Positions 23,901 to 38,000 of a stretch of 64,000 bases of DNA are shown here, in pieces. Both the position numbers and the translations under genes were made by a program. The stretch is from contig CM046856.1 of NCBI GenBank assembly GCA_025617745.1, positions 45,437,049 to 45,501,048 on the forward strand, written 5' to 3'. Source of the DNA: Heliocidaris erythrogramma (lineage: Eukaryota; Echinodermata; Echinoidea; Camarodonta; Echinometridae). The notes under the pieces were generated by a model. That model saw only the letters and a program-made list of their open reading frames with translations. It was not told where the DNA came from and ran no database searches. The first letter of the stretch is position 1. Each line of letters starts with the position of its first letter.

Positions 23901-26900
23901 GATTACTTAGTGCATTGTAGATCAGAGAAGGTTTTCCCCCTCAAGGATGATGTGATGCCTGGAGACTCATCACCGTAGTCCTCTATATTAGGTTGCCATG
24001 GCAACCGATGTTGTTGCTGTGATAATTCTATATGGAGAGATTATTATGCTGTAAGTACAAACAGGTCATTAATGCTCCATCTGAGGCTTATGGGTTTGGT
24101 TTCTTCCAGAAGACATCCCAAATTGTTTGTATTTCTTTACTCGCGTTAATTACTGACGTGATATTAGCTGGGAGATTGAAAACAGGTACATGTATCTTCA
24201 CTTTGTCATCTTAAAGTGTACCAATCACTGAAAAAATAATTTGTGTACAACTAGAATGTATAAGATCTACCTAAAAACACTTTACCTGGCCTTCTATGGG
24301 TTAACGGTTAAGGAGTATGAAGAAAGTGAAGGAAAACATAAACCCCAGAGTTCAGTTCCGAGCAGGACATTATTCTATGTGAGCATGTACGGTCGCATCA
24401 ACTAGTGTCCTCACAAGTCGCTGTTTTGTTTATTGGGAGTGTATTTCAACTTGCTATATCTCTTTATAAAATCAACATTTGTAGGTCATATTTCGTGTAT
24501 CCTGTGTGAGTAAAAAAAAATTCTACACTTAGAAAATTGCCATTTTCTTTAAAACTCGGTTATAAACGCAAAATTATTATACATATTGTGAAAAAGTATC
24601 TTATCGTGCATAATTTGGTACCATTTTCGCGTGGTATGTGTTTACGTTTGGATGAACAGGGGGTATTGTTTACGAGAGTGTAATAATCAACTTGCACCAA
24701 CGTACTCCTTATGTGATGTTTGAACAAAACATTTTGATTCAATTAATTTGGTCTTTGCAGATACAAATAATGCTCAAACCGTCCCAACAAAATTAATTAA
24801 ACATGAATGCACCTCATTTGATACATTTATTTTATCCCCTCACTTAATAGGGTCTACTCTGGCGCAAGTCCATTTTGACACTCAGGCAAATAATGCCTCC
24901 TGTTCATCTAAGCGTGAACATATATACTACATAAACATGGTACCAAATGACGCAGGACAAAATACTTTTTCAAAACATGTATAATAATTTTTTCATTCAA
25001 ATCAAGTTTTAAAATGAATAGCAACATTCTATTAAGTGTAGACTTTATTTTGACTCACACGGTAGTGAAGCGACGTGGAACCCCTGATATACAGAGCAAA
25101 ATATTTTTTTTGGTGATCGGTACACTTTAACGCAGAAGTTAACATGTAGGTTGATATATTTTTCAGAATACTGTTCCTGTTGGATTTAAACCCCTAGATA
25201 CACTAATTCATAGCCATAAAATGGGGGGTAGCTTCTATTTGATTCAGATTAAACAAGAAGTGGTTACTTAGTGGTTACTTGGTGGTTTTTATCTTGAAAG
25301 GCAGAGGACAACTACTCATTGGTGGTATACACCTCACGATTGCCAAGTTGCATCAAGAGAACTTTTGTAAAATGTGTAGAGAAAGTGAAGAGTATTTCTC
25401 TCACATCTGTATGTAAATTGTGTAAACTCTTCATTTGTGATGCTTTTTTGTTTGTTGAAAGGAGTGTTTATCATTTGCAGACATCAACACTACATTGTAC
25501 TTTGTGAAAACCACGGGTTTGTTTCACTAGAATATGTTGTCAAGATTAAATCTACAAATTCTGAGTGACAAGTATTGAAATTTAACCACTAAATTTAACC
25601 ATTAATCTTCTGTTTGTTTTGTGAATCTATTAATAGTCTTATGTGGCTTTCTGCCATCCATGTGATAATGGAATATGTGGTCTGTTCTGATTTATCATCT
25701 TCAGAAAAGTCCTTTTCATGGAGTTGATCTTAAGAATGATTAAAGGAGTTCATGTTATCTGTTACGATATTATGCTGTATGTATGCTAAGAAGGTGTGTA
25801 AATACTGTATATGCCATAAATTTTTGCAAATAGGACTAACCACACTATATCGCGAGTGGTTGAATTCGCGATAGAGAAATTCTCAAATCTACAAACAGCA
25901 ATGATGATGTAATGATGATGTACTTTTGCAAAGCGAAGTGGTGAATTTCTGACCAGGAGACAGCAAATTGAAGTGACTACTCATGTTACCCATTTACGAC
26001 TGGCGAAATTTGAGAAAATACCCCCCCCCCCCCCCCCCCCCCCCCCTCCGAAATATATGGCCTATACAGTATTTTACTCAAAGTTATACCTCATCAATTT
26101 TGTATTGTCCATGTTTGATGGAAATTCATGATTGGGATAGTAGTATTTTGATAGTTTATATTTCTAGGAAGGTGACTGCAAATGATAGACTCTTGTTTTC
26201 TTCTTAACCTATTTTCCCTCCTCTAAATATTGATATTTGTAAATTTTCATAGAAAATTGGGAATATATGACAGATTATACTGTTTGCTAAAAACCAGAAG
26301 GGTATTGACGCTTTATTAAAAAATGTAGAAGTCAAAGGGCAATCCAACCTTGGTAATAAGATGATTTGCGTGAAAGTAGAAAAATAAAAACAGGATGGTG
26401 AAAGTTTGAAAGAAATCGGACAAGGAATAAGAAAATTATGAATTTTTGAAAAATGAGATCACTACATCTATGCGAATCTCAAATTGGCAATTCGGTGAGT
26501 CGATTGTGACATACTTGTGGACAATTCTCGGACAACTCTCCCGTTTGTCGTACACAAAAATATCACTAATTTGCGGTTTTCTCCGAAGCGCCTTTACCCT
26601 CGGGGCAGTACTCAAAGTATATTGGAGATAGCATATTGTTATAGGTCCTCATGAAAGAAAAAGATCCAACTGAGTAATACATTTTGAAAAAAATGACATT
26701 TTAGTCATTTTGTGTCTTGGAGCGAATGGGGGAATTGTCCACAGCTACATCACAATGACATTACGTATTCGGTCAATTTGAAATTCCATATGTATAGTGA
26801 TTACAACTTTCAAAAATTCATAACTTTCTTATTGCTTGTCTGATTTCGTTCAAACTTTCACCAATCTGCTTCTTTGATTTTTCCTCTTTCTTTCAGAGCA

Positions 26901-29900
26901 ACTTGCCATTAAGGTTGGATTTCCCTTTAACACCCTTCTGGCTCTCAGCAGTGGACCTATAGGCCCGAATTCACAAAGGTGGTTTGGTTTAAACCATGGT
27001 TTAAATCCCCTCCTGGGGTTTTTAAGCGTACGTGCGCACTGAATCCGATCCAATCATATATTTTCTTTGAGCGCGCGCATGGGCAATGTGCGCTTATTTA
27101 CGCTTATTTTAGTACGCTTACGGAGGTTTAAACCTTACCCATGGTTTAAACCTCCTTTGTGAATTCGGGCCATTGTGTTTTGAACATACAGTGTAGCCAA
27201 TAATTATTTGGACACGCTGAGAAATTCATACATAAAACAAGCAACTTAACACCCTGTTTAAGTTCAGATTGTTAAAATACTATCAAATGAAATACAATAA
27301 ATTGTACATCAACTAAAAGAAAATTAGTAGGATTAAACGAGAACTTACCGTTTGAACTTTGATCCTTATTTTATGAGTAATTGGAGGTTAGAGAATACAT
27401 GAGAGCCCGCCGCAACGCTTAGAGTTCAATCTTCAAAGCAACATGACTTATTACTATGCCAGTTTTAAGGCTATACACTTCTCTTTTAATTTGATGTACA
27501 ATTAATCACATTTCATTATAAAGAATTATACATTTTGTACACATTTTTCTGGAATACATTTTCAAGATTCTTGGATACACTGGGAAAAAAATGTGGGCAC
27601 TAGATTAGATTCATGTCTCAAAGTACAGCTATTATTAACAACAATGATACTAAATGTAATACAAAGAATTTTATATCAGATTAAACATCAGTACATCACC
27701 TATAACACGGGCAAATTAGTACATCACCATCATTGAGGCACGAGGAGTATGTATGAATATCTCACTGTGTTTGAATAATTTATTGGCTCCACTGTATGTA
27801 TGCACTGTGAGAATAAGAACAATGAAACTTGTCATTGCCAGGATATTGAGAAGGCAAGCCAAAAGATCACATGACAAAACAAGAAGCTGTGTTCATATAG
27901 GAGAATAGGAAGAGGATGGGAGAGGGTGTAAAAATAAGGGAGAGGGGGTGAAAATAAGGGATATGGTAAGAATAAGGGAGAGGGGTGAAAATAAGGATTG
28001 GGTAAGAATAAGGGAGAGGGGGTGAAAATAAGGGAGAGTGGGTAAGAATAAGGGAGAGTGGGTAAGAATAATTGAGAGTGGGTAAGAATAAGGGAGAGGG
28101 GGTGAAAATAAGGGAGAGGGTGAAAATAACGGAGTGCGTAAGAATAAGGGAGAGGGATAACAATAAGGGAGAGTGGGTAAGAAGACGGGAGAGGGATAAG
28201 ACCACGGAGAGGGGGAGAGAGGGAGTTAGAGAAAGAAGAAGATGGGTACAGACAGTGATAATATTTACTTGTTTTTATATAAGACTTGACTTGTTAAAGA
28301 AGGAAAACACACCCAAATCTGGAAAGTGAATAAATACTTGAATCTATTTTTATTATTGAGGAGACCATTTAGAAATTATACACACAATTGAAAATTGAAA
28401 GTTTCTACAGGTGCTCTTTTAATGCCTGGCATGGCCCGAAGTTAGTTTCTGTGACTATTTTCATATTCGGATAGTCATAGTGCCAGTGAGTCACCGTTTT
28501 TTCTCAAAAGAAGTAACGGGTTGCCAGCTAAAAGTAAATGATGCAAGCCTGCTATCTTCCTTTCGTGAAATCTAGTATGACATTTTTCATTTACATTTGA
28601 GGTTGTTACTCCCTTGCGGATGCTCTATTCATTTGTTCTGGTTACACAGGAAGTCTCTCTTGGAAACAGTTGACTGTGTGCCAACTTTCTATGGGCTTTC
28701 TTGAATTTTTAAAAGGCAATGTTAACATTGTTTCATTGCAGGAGGAATCTATGGTAGTACATGTATGTAGGTTATCCTTATGCTTCGACCAAAAGTAATT
28801 TGAGTAGACCAGTGTTTCTGATAACACTCATTATCAAATGAAGTACATACATGCAGTATAAAGTGTCCTGTAATCAATGAAAATGGAGCTTGGCATCATC
28901 CATACAAATGACATGACAAACAAAAAAATGAAATACAACAGTAATGTTCAGAAAATGATTAATGTATTGCATAAATGAATCAGAAAAAATATCAAGTTAT
29001 TAAAATACAAGAATGAGATTGTAGAAATGGCTTATTTCTTATAGGTTATACTTTAAAATATGGGTCCCCCCCCCCAAAAAAAAAAAATGCTGTAATAGTG
29101 AAGTGTACTTTGCTGTCGACCAAGGAACTTTTGTCAATATTTTATGCATGGTAGTTGTACATGTACATGTACATTAGTATCAGATTTATTCCTGCAGTGT
29201 ACTCTTTGAGTTGAATCTTAGATTCAGTGCTTGAAGTGGTCCTCTAATATAAGTTGCTATAAACATATCACGGTAGTGGAGTTCACAATTGTTTGTATGT
29301 ACCATGAAGTATTATTGTTTTAGTCAATGTAATATGTTCATATGTAGACTTGTTGTTTAATTTTCCCTCATTTATAGTATTGACGTTTAGTGATGTAATC
29401 TAGTTTATCATTAATGTGAAAATTATCTGTACTTTCATTCTGAGCCCAGCAAATTTGTATGTAGTCACATATTGTCCTACGTGTAAAACATTGTCCTTAT
29501 ATCTTAATCTCATGTCCATGCACAAAATGGTTTGAATTGTAGAGGATTTATGCCCGGTAGTCCTGACTTTCACTATTGTTTTAATGCCATGCTCAATTGT
29601 GCCATATGTAGGCTATATGATTTCTAGTTTCCTTCCGATGTTCAGCCCTATCAAATACCACCTGTACAATGTATGTAGCTTGGTATCTAGTCCCCTGTTA
29701 AACTTTTGTTCTTGATACATGTTCGGGGTGTTGTGAAAAACACAATTATGGGCGGTTTTAGTATTAGATAAAAAAATTGACATTTTGACAACATTTCCAA
29801 GCCTACCACTCATACGAATGATGATGAAGTTCTGGCAGATTGCAATAATAATCAATTATCACTGCAAGAGATTCATCTTGTTAAAGAAAATAAATGGAAA

Positions 29901-31670
29901 TTTGACATACTGTGCTCGTACATGTATGTCGTACAGGATATCACTGTGTCCCACAGGACATTATTTCTATAATTTTTTATTTCACATCACCCCCCCCCCC
30001 CCCAAAAAAAAAAAAAAAATGATTTAAAAATCACTCTCTATGACCCCTCACATCTGTTCTTTTCTCGTATCACTATATAATGACCACAAAACATTTTGTC
30101 ATCACTTTTTTGTATAGTTGGTACTTGGAAAATGTCAAAAGGTTGTTTTGTCTAATATTAAGTCGCAACTGTACACTTGCCCAACAAGGCCACTGTATAT
30201 TTGGCACTTGCCTCTGCATCACATTTACTTGCCCAAGTATACCAGTTAAAAGTTCATGTATACTTCTGAAGCTAAGAATGTTCTAAAATTGCTTCTAGAA
30301 CACATATCTTGATCTTGCCTGACATAGCAACAATTTATATTTGTATAAATAACTGAATAAAAAAATTTCATCTGGGGTTTGTGGATGGAATACATGTTGT
30401 AAATTTGAATACATATGTAAACAATTCACTTAAAAAAAAAAAAAAAACAGTACAGGAAATGTGATTGTTATGATCTCATTTTAAAGAGGCAAGTCTGAAT
30501 TCAGTGTGCTTTCTCGGCTGCTGTCAGCACAGTTTCGTTGCTCTGGGCAAGTGGGTTTTGTAGCACCCTCTATGTAAATGATGTGTACCTGTGAGACACA
30601 CCCTCCCTCTATGTATCTTGGCTCTTTTCTTGTCTCCCACAGAAAAGATTCAGTGAAGCCCGTCTCTCCATCCCGCACAACCTCCACGGACATAGCCTCT
30701 CGGTTGGCCTCCAATTTCATATCATTCCTTTTTCATAATCTATTTTATAGTCTTTGAATTCCATATAGGTTTTTGCTTTGCTTTTCCTGACCCCAAAGTG
30801 CACCCCACAAGCATTCAAATATTTCCATCCATATCACCATTCCTTTTATTTTTCTTGTGTAAAAGATGTAATCACTTTTTTAAAAATTGTGTGTGTTTAT
30901 TTTTGGTATATAGTTTTTGATGATTTTTTTTTAAAAAATAAGTTAATGGTGTTGTGAAGGTAAAGTTGGTGATTTAGTTCTCCTTGACTGCAAGTTGGAT
31001 TGATTTTCCCTGCTGGTTTTTCCCTGCTGGTTTTTCCCATGGTCATCCTTTTTATCCATATTGTCGTCATAGTCATGGAAAAAAGTGACATCATTCTGCT
31101 GCTGTTTCTTCCAAGTGTTTCTTGTCTCCGTTTTTTTTTTCTTCTTTTTTCTACAGTGCTGTCTTGGCTCTGCCATTCATCCAGTGTATGTCAGCGTGTT
31201 CATCTTCAGATCATCTTTTCATCTTGTGTTGCCCATAGACATCATTTTTCTTTCTCACTTCCTATTTATCTCTGTCAGCATCTCATTATCCGTTCTTCTC
31301 ATCATTTGTAAATGATCACATTTTCCCCCGTTCCAGCCAATATAATGATTATAGCATTATCAACGGTTGTTACTATTATAGGGCTATTTCCTTGTCAAAT
31401 CTAACCAAGGTTCTTTCAAAATGAAACAGTCATCTCCTATTACATAAATTCATTGTCCTTATATGCAACAAAACTTTTTGGGATAAGCTGTGAACATTTA
31501 TGAACATTTCAGATGGTCTGTACTGAATCACAATCATGATACTAAACTGCTCATCTCCTTGGAGGAAACATACAAATTTCAGCTTACGAATGACGGTTCT
31601 GCCCTCATTGGTAGGACAAATGTTGGATGGGTTCAAATTGCTTAACTTTCCAATTTGTAAATCTGATACA

Positions 31671-31701
<31 letters not shown>

Positions 31702-32042
31702 ATTTGTAATTCACTGTCATCAGTGTCATGTTTCCCATTTTCATTTTCATCCTGTTCATATTTATTTTTTTATATTTTATGTTGTTGTTACCATCTCCCA
31801 TGTCATAGACAAAACTTGTTACTGCCATCATCATTGTCATCGTCATCGTCATCATCATCATCATTATCATCATCATCATTATCATCCTCCTTATCAAATT
31901 GTGATCATTATGAGTATCTTCTTATCATTATCGTCGTCATCATCATCATCCTTATCCTCTTCAATTTGTGATCATTAGTATTTTCTCATTATCATCTTCA
32001 TCGTTATCATCATCATCAAATTGTGATCATGAGTATCTTCTT

Positions 32043-32074
<32 letters not shown>

Positions 32075-35000
32075 TGTGGTCATCATTGTCATCAACCTTT
32101 AACCTACATGTAGATATCGTTCTTGTTATCATTTTCTCTAACTTTTTCCTTATCAATGTGCAATACATCATGGTTGATATCACTTCCTCTGACAAATTTC
32201 ATTCAAAATACATGTCCTGCTTTTGCAAGAACTCATTTTTTGACTATTGCATTTTAAAATGAATTCAAAGAGTTTTTAATTTGCTGTGAGTTAATGTTTT
32301 GAATTTGATAAATTTGTATTTTTTCATAAAGTTTTTCTAACTCCATATGAGTGAAAACTGTAGAGAAATGTTAATTGTGAAATAATGGGGAAGTTCACTG
32401 TAATTAATAGTTATCTTTGATTGGTTATCACTGAATTACTATCCAATTGTTCATTTCACATTTGAGTTAATTCAAGTGTTGGCAGCCAAAGCAAAATTTT
32501 GATGGAGCAATCATGCAAAAAAAAAAAAAAGTTATCACCAAAAAACAAAAGCAATTTTCACATTTAATTTACCAACAAGTTGCTTCATAATGACATTGAT
32601 CTTGAAAAAAAATGCTCTTTATTCTTTTATATAATTTTTTTTTATGAGATCACTGAGCCCCCACCAGCAAAAAAGACTAAAAAGTAAGCAAATTCCACTG
32701 GTGCCAAACAATGCGACATACACAATTTAGATTGGAATGTGCTGCAGCACGGAGGTAGCTTTATAATCGCTTATCATGCATTTAACTTCACCCAAAGAAA
32801 GAAAGATAGAAAGTAAGAAAGGAACTTCCAAATACAATGTATTTGCCATCATCAAGTGCTAAATTGGCCCACACATCATTCTAGCTGATAGAGTTCATAG
32901 CTAAAAGTTACTTTGACCCAAATATGCAATAAAATGTGCACCATTGATATAATCATTGCACATATGTTTCACATAAAACCTGTATGAAATAAATCTTTTC
33001 CATCATCAACAACTAAGAAAATGAAAATTTATGAATTATCCAGTATTGTGCAAATGGGAAAAGAGCTCGCAAGGTACGTCACAGAGTTGCCAAGTTGTGT
33101 TTGATTGATTACAACTTCAAAAATTTATAACTTTCTCATTTTTTATCGGATTTTGCTCAAACTTTCACTCATCTGTTTCTCTCATTTTTCTTTTTTTTTA
33201 TTAATATAAACTCAATACCAGGGTGGACTTCTCCTTTAAGGAAAACCATTCACAATTACCTGTGTTATTCCTAATTCATTTGTTGATTAAAGTGGAAGAT
33301 ATTCACCATATATTGATGATATATTCTTTGGTATCATGTGGACTTCCACGAGTCATTACATTCTCCCTTGCATGGTTTGTTTCTATTTATACCAATGTAT
33401 TTTATATATTCCTGTTTGATGTGATATGGTTTTTCTTCTTTCATGGCTGCTTTTTGTGGCGCTGTTTTTCTCTCACAGAAAAGGCTGAGTGAAGCTCGAA
33501 TGTCGCTGCCACAAAACCTCGCCGGTCTTAGTATGACGGTTCGACAACTTTTATTTATCTTTTATTCTTTTTTTTTTTCTTATTGATAACAACTGCGCAA
33601 ATTTGACATCATGCATTTCCTTATCCTTCCCCCCCCCCTCCTTCCCCCTTATCATCCCCTCATCATTGACTTTGAAATCCTGAGAAATAATTGATCACAC
33701 AAATGCAATCGATATCCTTCCAAATGAGTTTAATGAAAGTTCAGTGTTCACATTTAGATAAATGCTCATGATATTTGAATAAATTTTCACTGAGAATCAA
33801 ATAAATTTTCCTTCTCAAGAATAAAAAAAAAACAAGATATTTAATTATGCAAGAGAAGATTCAGGATTGTAACATGCGCAACTTACCAATTCAAGAACAG
33901 CTCTTTGCGCTCAATTCTCTAATTTGTATTGATGTGAAATGTCATGCCGTCTGTGGTTCTCGTTTTAAGTGGGATAATTTTCTCTTGATTGCAGTTATCC
34001 TGTTGCCATAATACCATGGGTGATATGATAGAAATGTTGTGCTAGATTTGCTGCATCAATCATGTACCAAAGTTCTCAATACAGCATTCAGTGTCAACAA
34101 ATATCGTGTGTTGAGAGCCAGAAGGGCGTTAACTCTATGTTTCAGTATATGAGTTAACGCCCTTCTGGCTATCAACAGACCAAGTATCATCTGCTGAGAG
34201 CCAAAAGGGTGTTAACTTATATTCTCTGATACAGAGTTAACGCCTTTCTTGCTCTCAACAGTGAATATTGTGTTTTGGATCATTCGACCCTGTGCCACAG
34301 TAAGAATTCATCAAATATTCTTACTTCTCTTTGAAAAATAGAAACATATTTTGCTTTTTGCACATTATTTCCAAGACCTTTTTTTTGGGGGGGGGCTTAC
34401 TGTAATCTGGTACTATTGATTGATTTTAACATTCAACATATTACCCGTGTTAGTTGCAAAAAACCTTGAGAACTGTTTCATAATTTTTGTTTTCATCCTC
34501 TCTCCCCAACCTATCCTTTCCTGTACACATATTTTGCATGGCAGTCTATATGTTGCTTAAGTGTATCCTTGTGATCTTGCATGTTCTTTTGCACCGGTCA
34601 TGCGCATTGTTTTGTACTAGCCTCTTGACGCTTCTTTACACTGATATCGTCTATTGAGAGCCAGAAGGACGTACTTTTACGTAGACCTAATACCCTTCTG
34701 TTTCTAAGCAGACAATGTTTATGTTGTGTCGATATCTTGTGTACAGGGGCATATATATATGTTTGTGGTTATGATTGTTTTGTGTATTTATTTCTAAATG
34801 TGTGCATTTTGAACGTCTCACATTGTTTTATTTAAATGTCAGTATCAAATTCAATATGTATCATGGATAAGGTGAATATTTGCCAATTTATGTTGTAAAT
34901 TCATATTTGAAATGCTACAAAGAAACCCACATAAAGATGCAGTGTCGTAGTGGAGATCTAAGTGATCACACCAAACCATGCTCAAATGTTCCCTCACTTG

Positions 35001-38000
35001 AGAAAACCAATTTTTAGCAATTTTAGTCAATCTTGTTTGGTAATGGTTCCCCCCCCCCCCCCCACACACAAAAAAAAATTATGATAACTGTTGGTCATCC
35101 ATGAGACTGTACTTGTACAAAAATGGTAAAAGTAGCTAGAATTATAATTTGATGAAGAGAATGCAGATGTATAAATTTGATATTAGTTTTGTGATCACTT
35201 AGATGTCTACTCTCCATTTAATAGATAAAATATTGTTTGCTGTTTTGTGTATATGTGCCTCATTTTACCATTTGTTGCAAAAGAAACTGCTAAAATTGCT
35301 AAATTGCCGTTAGCTGCATGTGTACTAACCTTTTTCCTCAGTTTGTGATAAATGTATGTCTTCCAAGCATTATAAACAATCTCGTGTCTCCCACTTCATC
35401 TTCAACATTTCTTTTCCTGTATTTTCTGTTCTTTATCCTTCTTTTCTTCTTAACCCTCTTGTTACCACAAGACTAAAATACTATTCACTTTGTACATAGT
35501 ATTGTTGACTTTGGTCCTGACAGGGTTAAATATGATGTCTATTCTTGCATTCATTTCTCTTTGGGGCATTTGGGGATTACCTGTAGCATATTTTTGTTGC
35601 TATTTTATCTTTTTGATATCTCATTTTTCTCCTGGGCCCTGGTTCATAAAATCATCCCAATAACCACAGTTCAACCACAAATTTACTCACAGCTAATCAA
35701 ATGCAATGATTTCAGTAGCTTGTATCGATGATTGTAACTTCTTATAGATAACAAGTTTCATTTAACATCTCATAATGTCCAAAATTCATATATTTCCCAA
35801 ATACAAATGCATGAAAACATTCTGCTTACATGCTGCTTATACTCAAATGCAAACACAATGCATGTTATCATCATGTGACAATGATGACATTATCACAGTG
35901 TTTATAAATTCACTTTGAACCTTTTTTGTCTGCCCAAGAGGGACCAATTTTCTTTCATCTCATTTTTTTTTTACAAGTATTTACTTTAATTTGTAATGGG
36001 TACTGCAGTCCTGATGGTACCATTGGTAAGATGAAAAGCTTTCATGAGAGAAAGTTTGAAGAACATTTCAAGAAAGCTTAGAGATAATCTTGAAATGCAA
36101 ATACCAAACATGGGTCTATGAAAAAATTAAACCATGCATGTAAACAGAACTAATATACAAATATATACTGTCATGAGAGGGTCTGGTTGGAAATATGGTC
36201 TCCAAGGTGACGTGAACCAAGATTATTTTCATGAGGTGTGCAGCCCCAAAGGAAAATGGTCGTCTTCACGTCACCGAGGGTACCATAGTTTAACCAGAGA
36301 CCCGAATGTAGAAATTTGAACAAAAGCCTTCTTTAATCCTACTCATCTATACTTGATCATCTGCACTAGTTGGGTATGAAAGTCCGCACGCATACAACAT
36401 ACACAAGCAGTTTGAAGAAGGGATGAATGTGCGCGGATGTCACATGCGTAATGACATCATCACGCACCGGTGCAAGCCTAAAACAATAGATACGCGCAAA
36501 TGAATTTCATCACAATGTAGTACGCGCTCAGGCAGAGCAGCTGTTTTTCCTTCGTGTCGCGAGTCGATTGGTGTGGGGGAATGAATAGTTCAGTTTTTCC
36601 CTCTGATGATGGGAAAAAATGAACTATTCGATGACGTCAGCAGGAAAAATGAACTAGATGGCAGGAAACGGCTTTTCTAAGTAAAACTATTCATTTCCTT
36701 GTTGTGTACACTCCCAATGCAACAATCTTACGATGAGGGATATAATATATGATATCACTTTTAGTCATACATGTGGAATCAAAATAGTACATTTAATAAT
36801 AACAGTAATCATCATAATAATGAATAGTTTATAAATACCTAGTTCCATTCAATACTTTGCTCAAGGCACGATAATATACACAAGAACGGTTGGATACAAT
36901 TAGGAATTAATAGTTGAGAACTAGATCAATGAAGTGTACATACAAAAAATATGAATATACATAATAATCAGAGTAGAATAAAAAATTAGATCAAATTGTA
37001 TTGATTATAATCTGATGATACCTTTGAAAGGAAATACTGTAATACTAACCCTGATCCAGCAGAGATAATGCCTGAACGTTACTTCCTTGTGATATTACAC
37101 TTCTGAACTGCAATTATGAAGTTTGATTCAGTTTCAGTGTCTTTATAATTGTTTTGTGGTCATCTGTTTGGATACCTTTTTCTTTTTTTAGGGTTAGCTA
37201 TTACAATTCATGCATGTAAAAGTGATAAGTGTGGTGATATGATATGTCCTATAGAAGGTTGAGTTCTGTGAAGGGTGCAAAATAATTTGTGAACTTTCTC
37301 ATTCTCTGTATATCAGTTTGCAAGATTATCTTGGAAGAAATATCCCCTGAAAAGTAGTGCTCTTCAAATGCCTTCATAGTCAAAATATGACAAGAAACAG
37401 CTGAAATGTTTCGGCCAAACTTTCATGTCTGTTTGTAGTCCCATATACGCATTTCTGTGTGCAGTGCATGTGACTCTCAGCAGGACTGAGTCAATTTCTT
37501 CTCATTTTAATGATTCCAAAACCTTATTAGCATACACCAATTATCATGTACTACATAATCAACCTTTAATTAATCTACATTTGCCACCCTCCACCCAGGT
37601 ATAGTAAATGGGTACCTGGTAGGAATTTATTCCTTGAATGCTTTCAGCGCCTTACAGGGCAGCTGGGCTAAAGCCAGGGTGATAATACTACTTCGGCGCT
37701 TAGAAACATTGTATTAGGCGCAATATAAATGTTATGTATTATTATTAATATTTCCCAATCATTGCCAGACAGTTTCTTTCACAATGGCATTGCATGACCA
37801 GAACTCCACTTTATCCGTAAGGTTATTGTATTTCTGAGTTCCGACCTACACATGTAGGGACAATGTAGGTTCTACTACTTTTGTAATAGAAATTTCATTT
37901 TCTTTTATTCATTTTTACTGTGATATTCATTTTATACTAGAATTTGGCATACACCCCCCCCCCCCCCCACACACACACACAAACAAACAAATGAAACAAG

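Noticed and set aside
27867..28205. 112-codon minus-strand frame with Leu/Ser/Pro repeats
   Set aside because: Translation of the GGGAGAGGG minisatellite.
33531..33536. Alternative donor GTATGA inside exon F2
   Set aside because: Closer to consensus than the chosen GTTCGA, but it would break the phase 0 exit and has no match in the paralogous exon F1.
34109..34712. CRISPR-like spaced repeats
   Set aside because: Three palindromic copies at irregular spacing in eukaryotic intron DNA, with other copies scattered over 48 kb; a MITE family fits.
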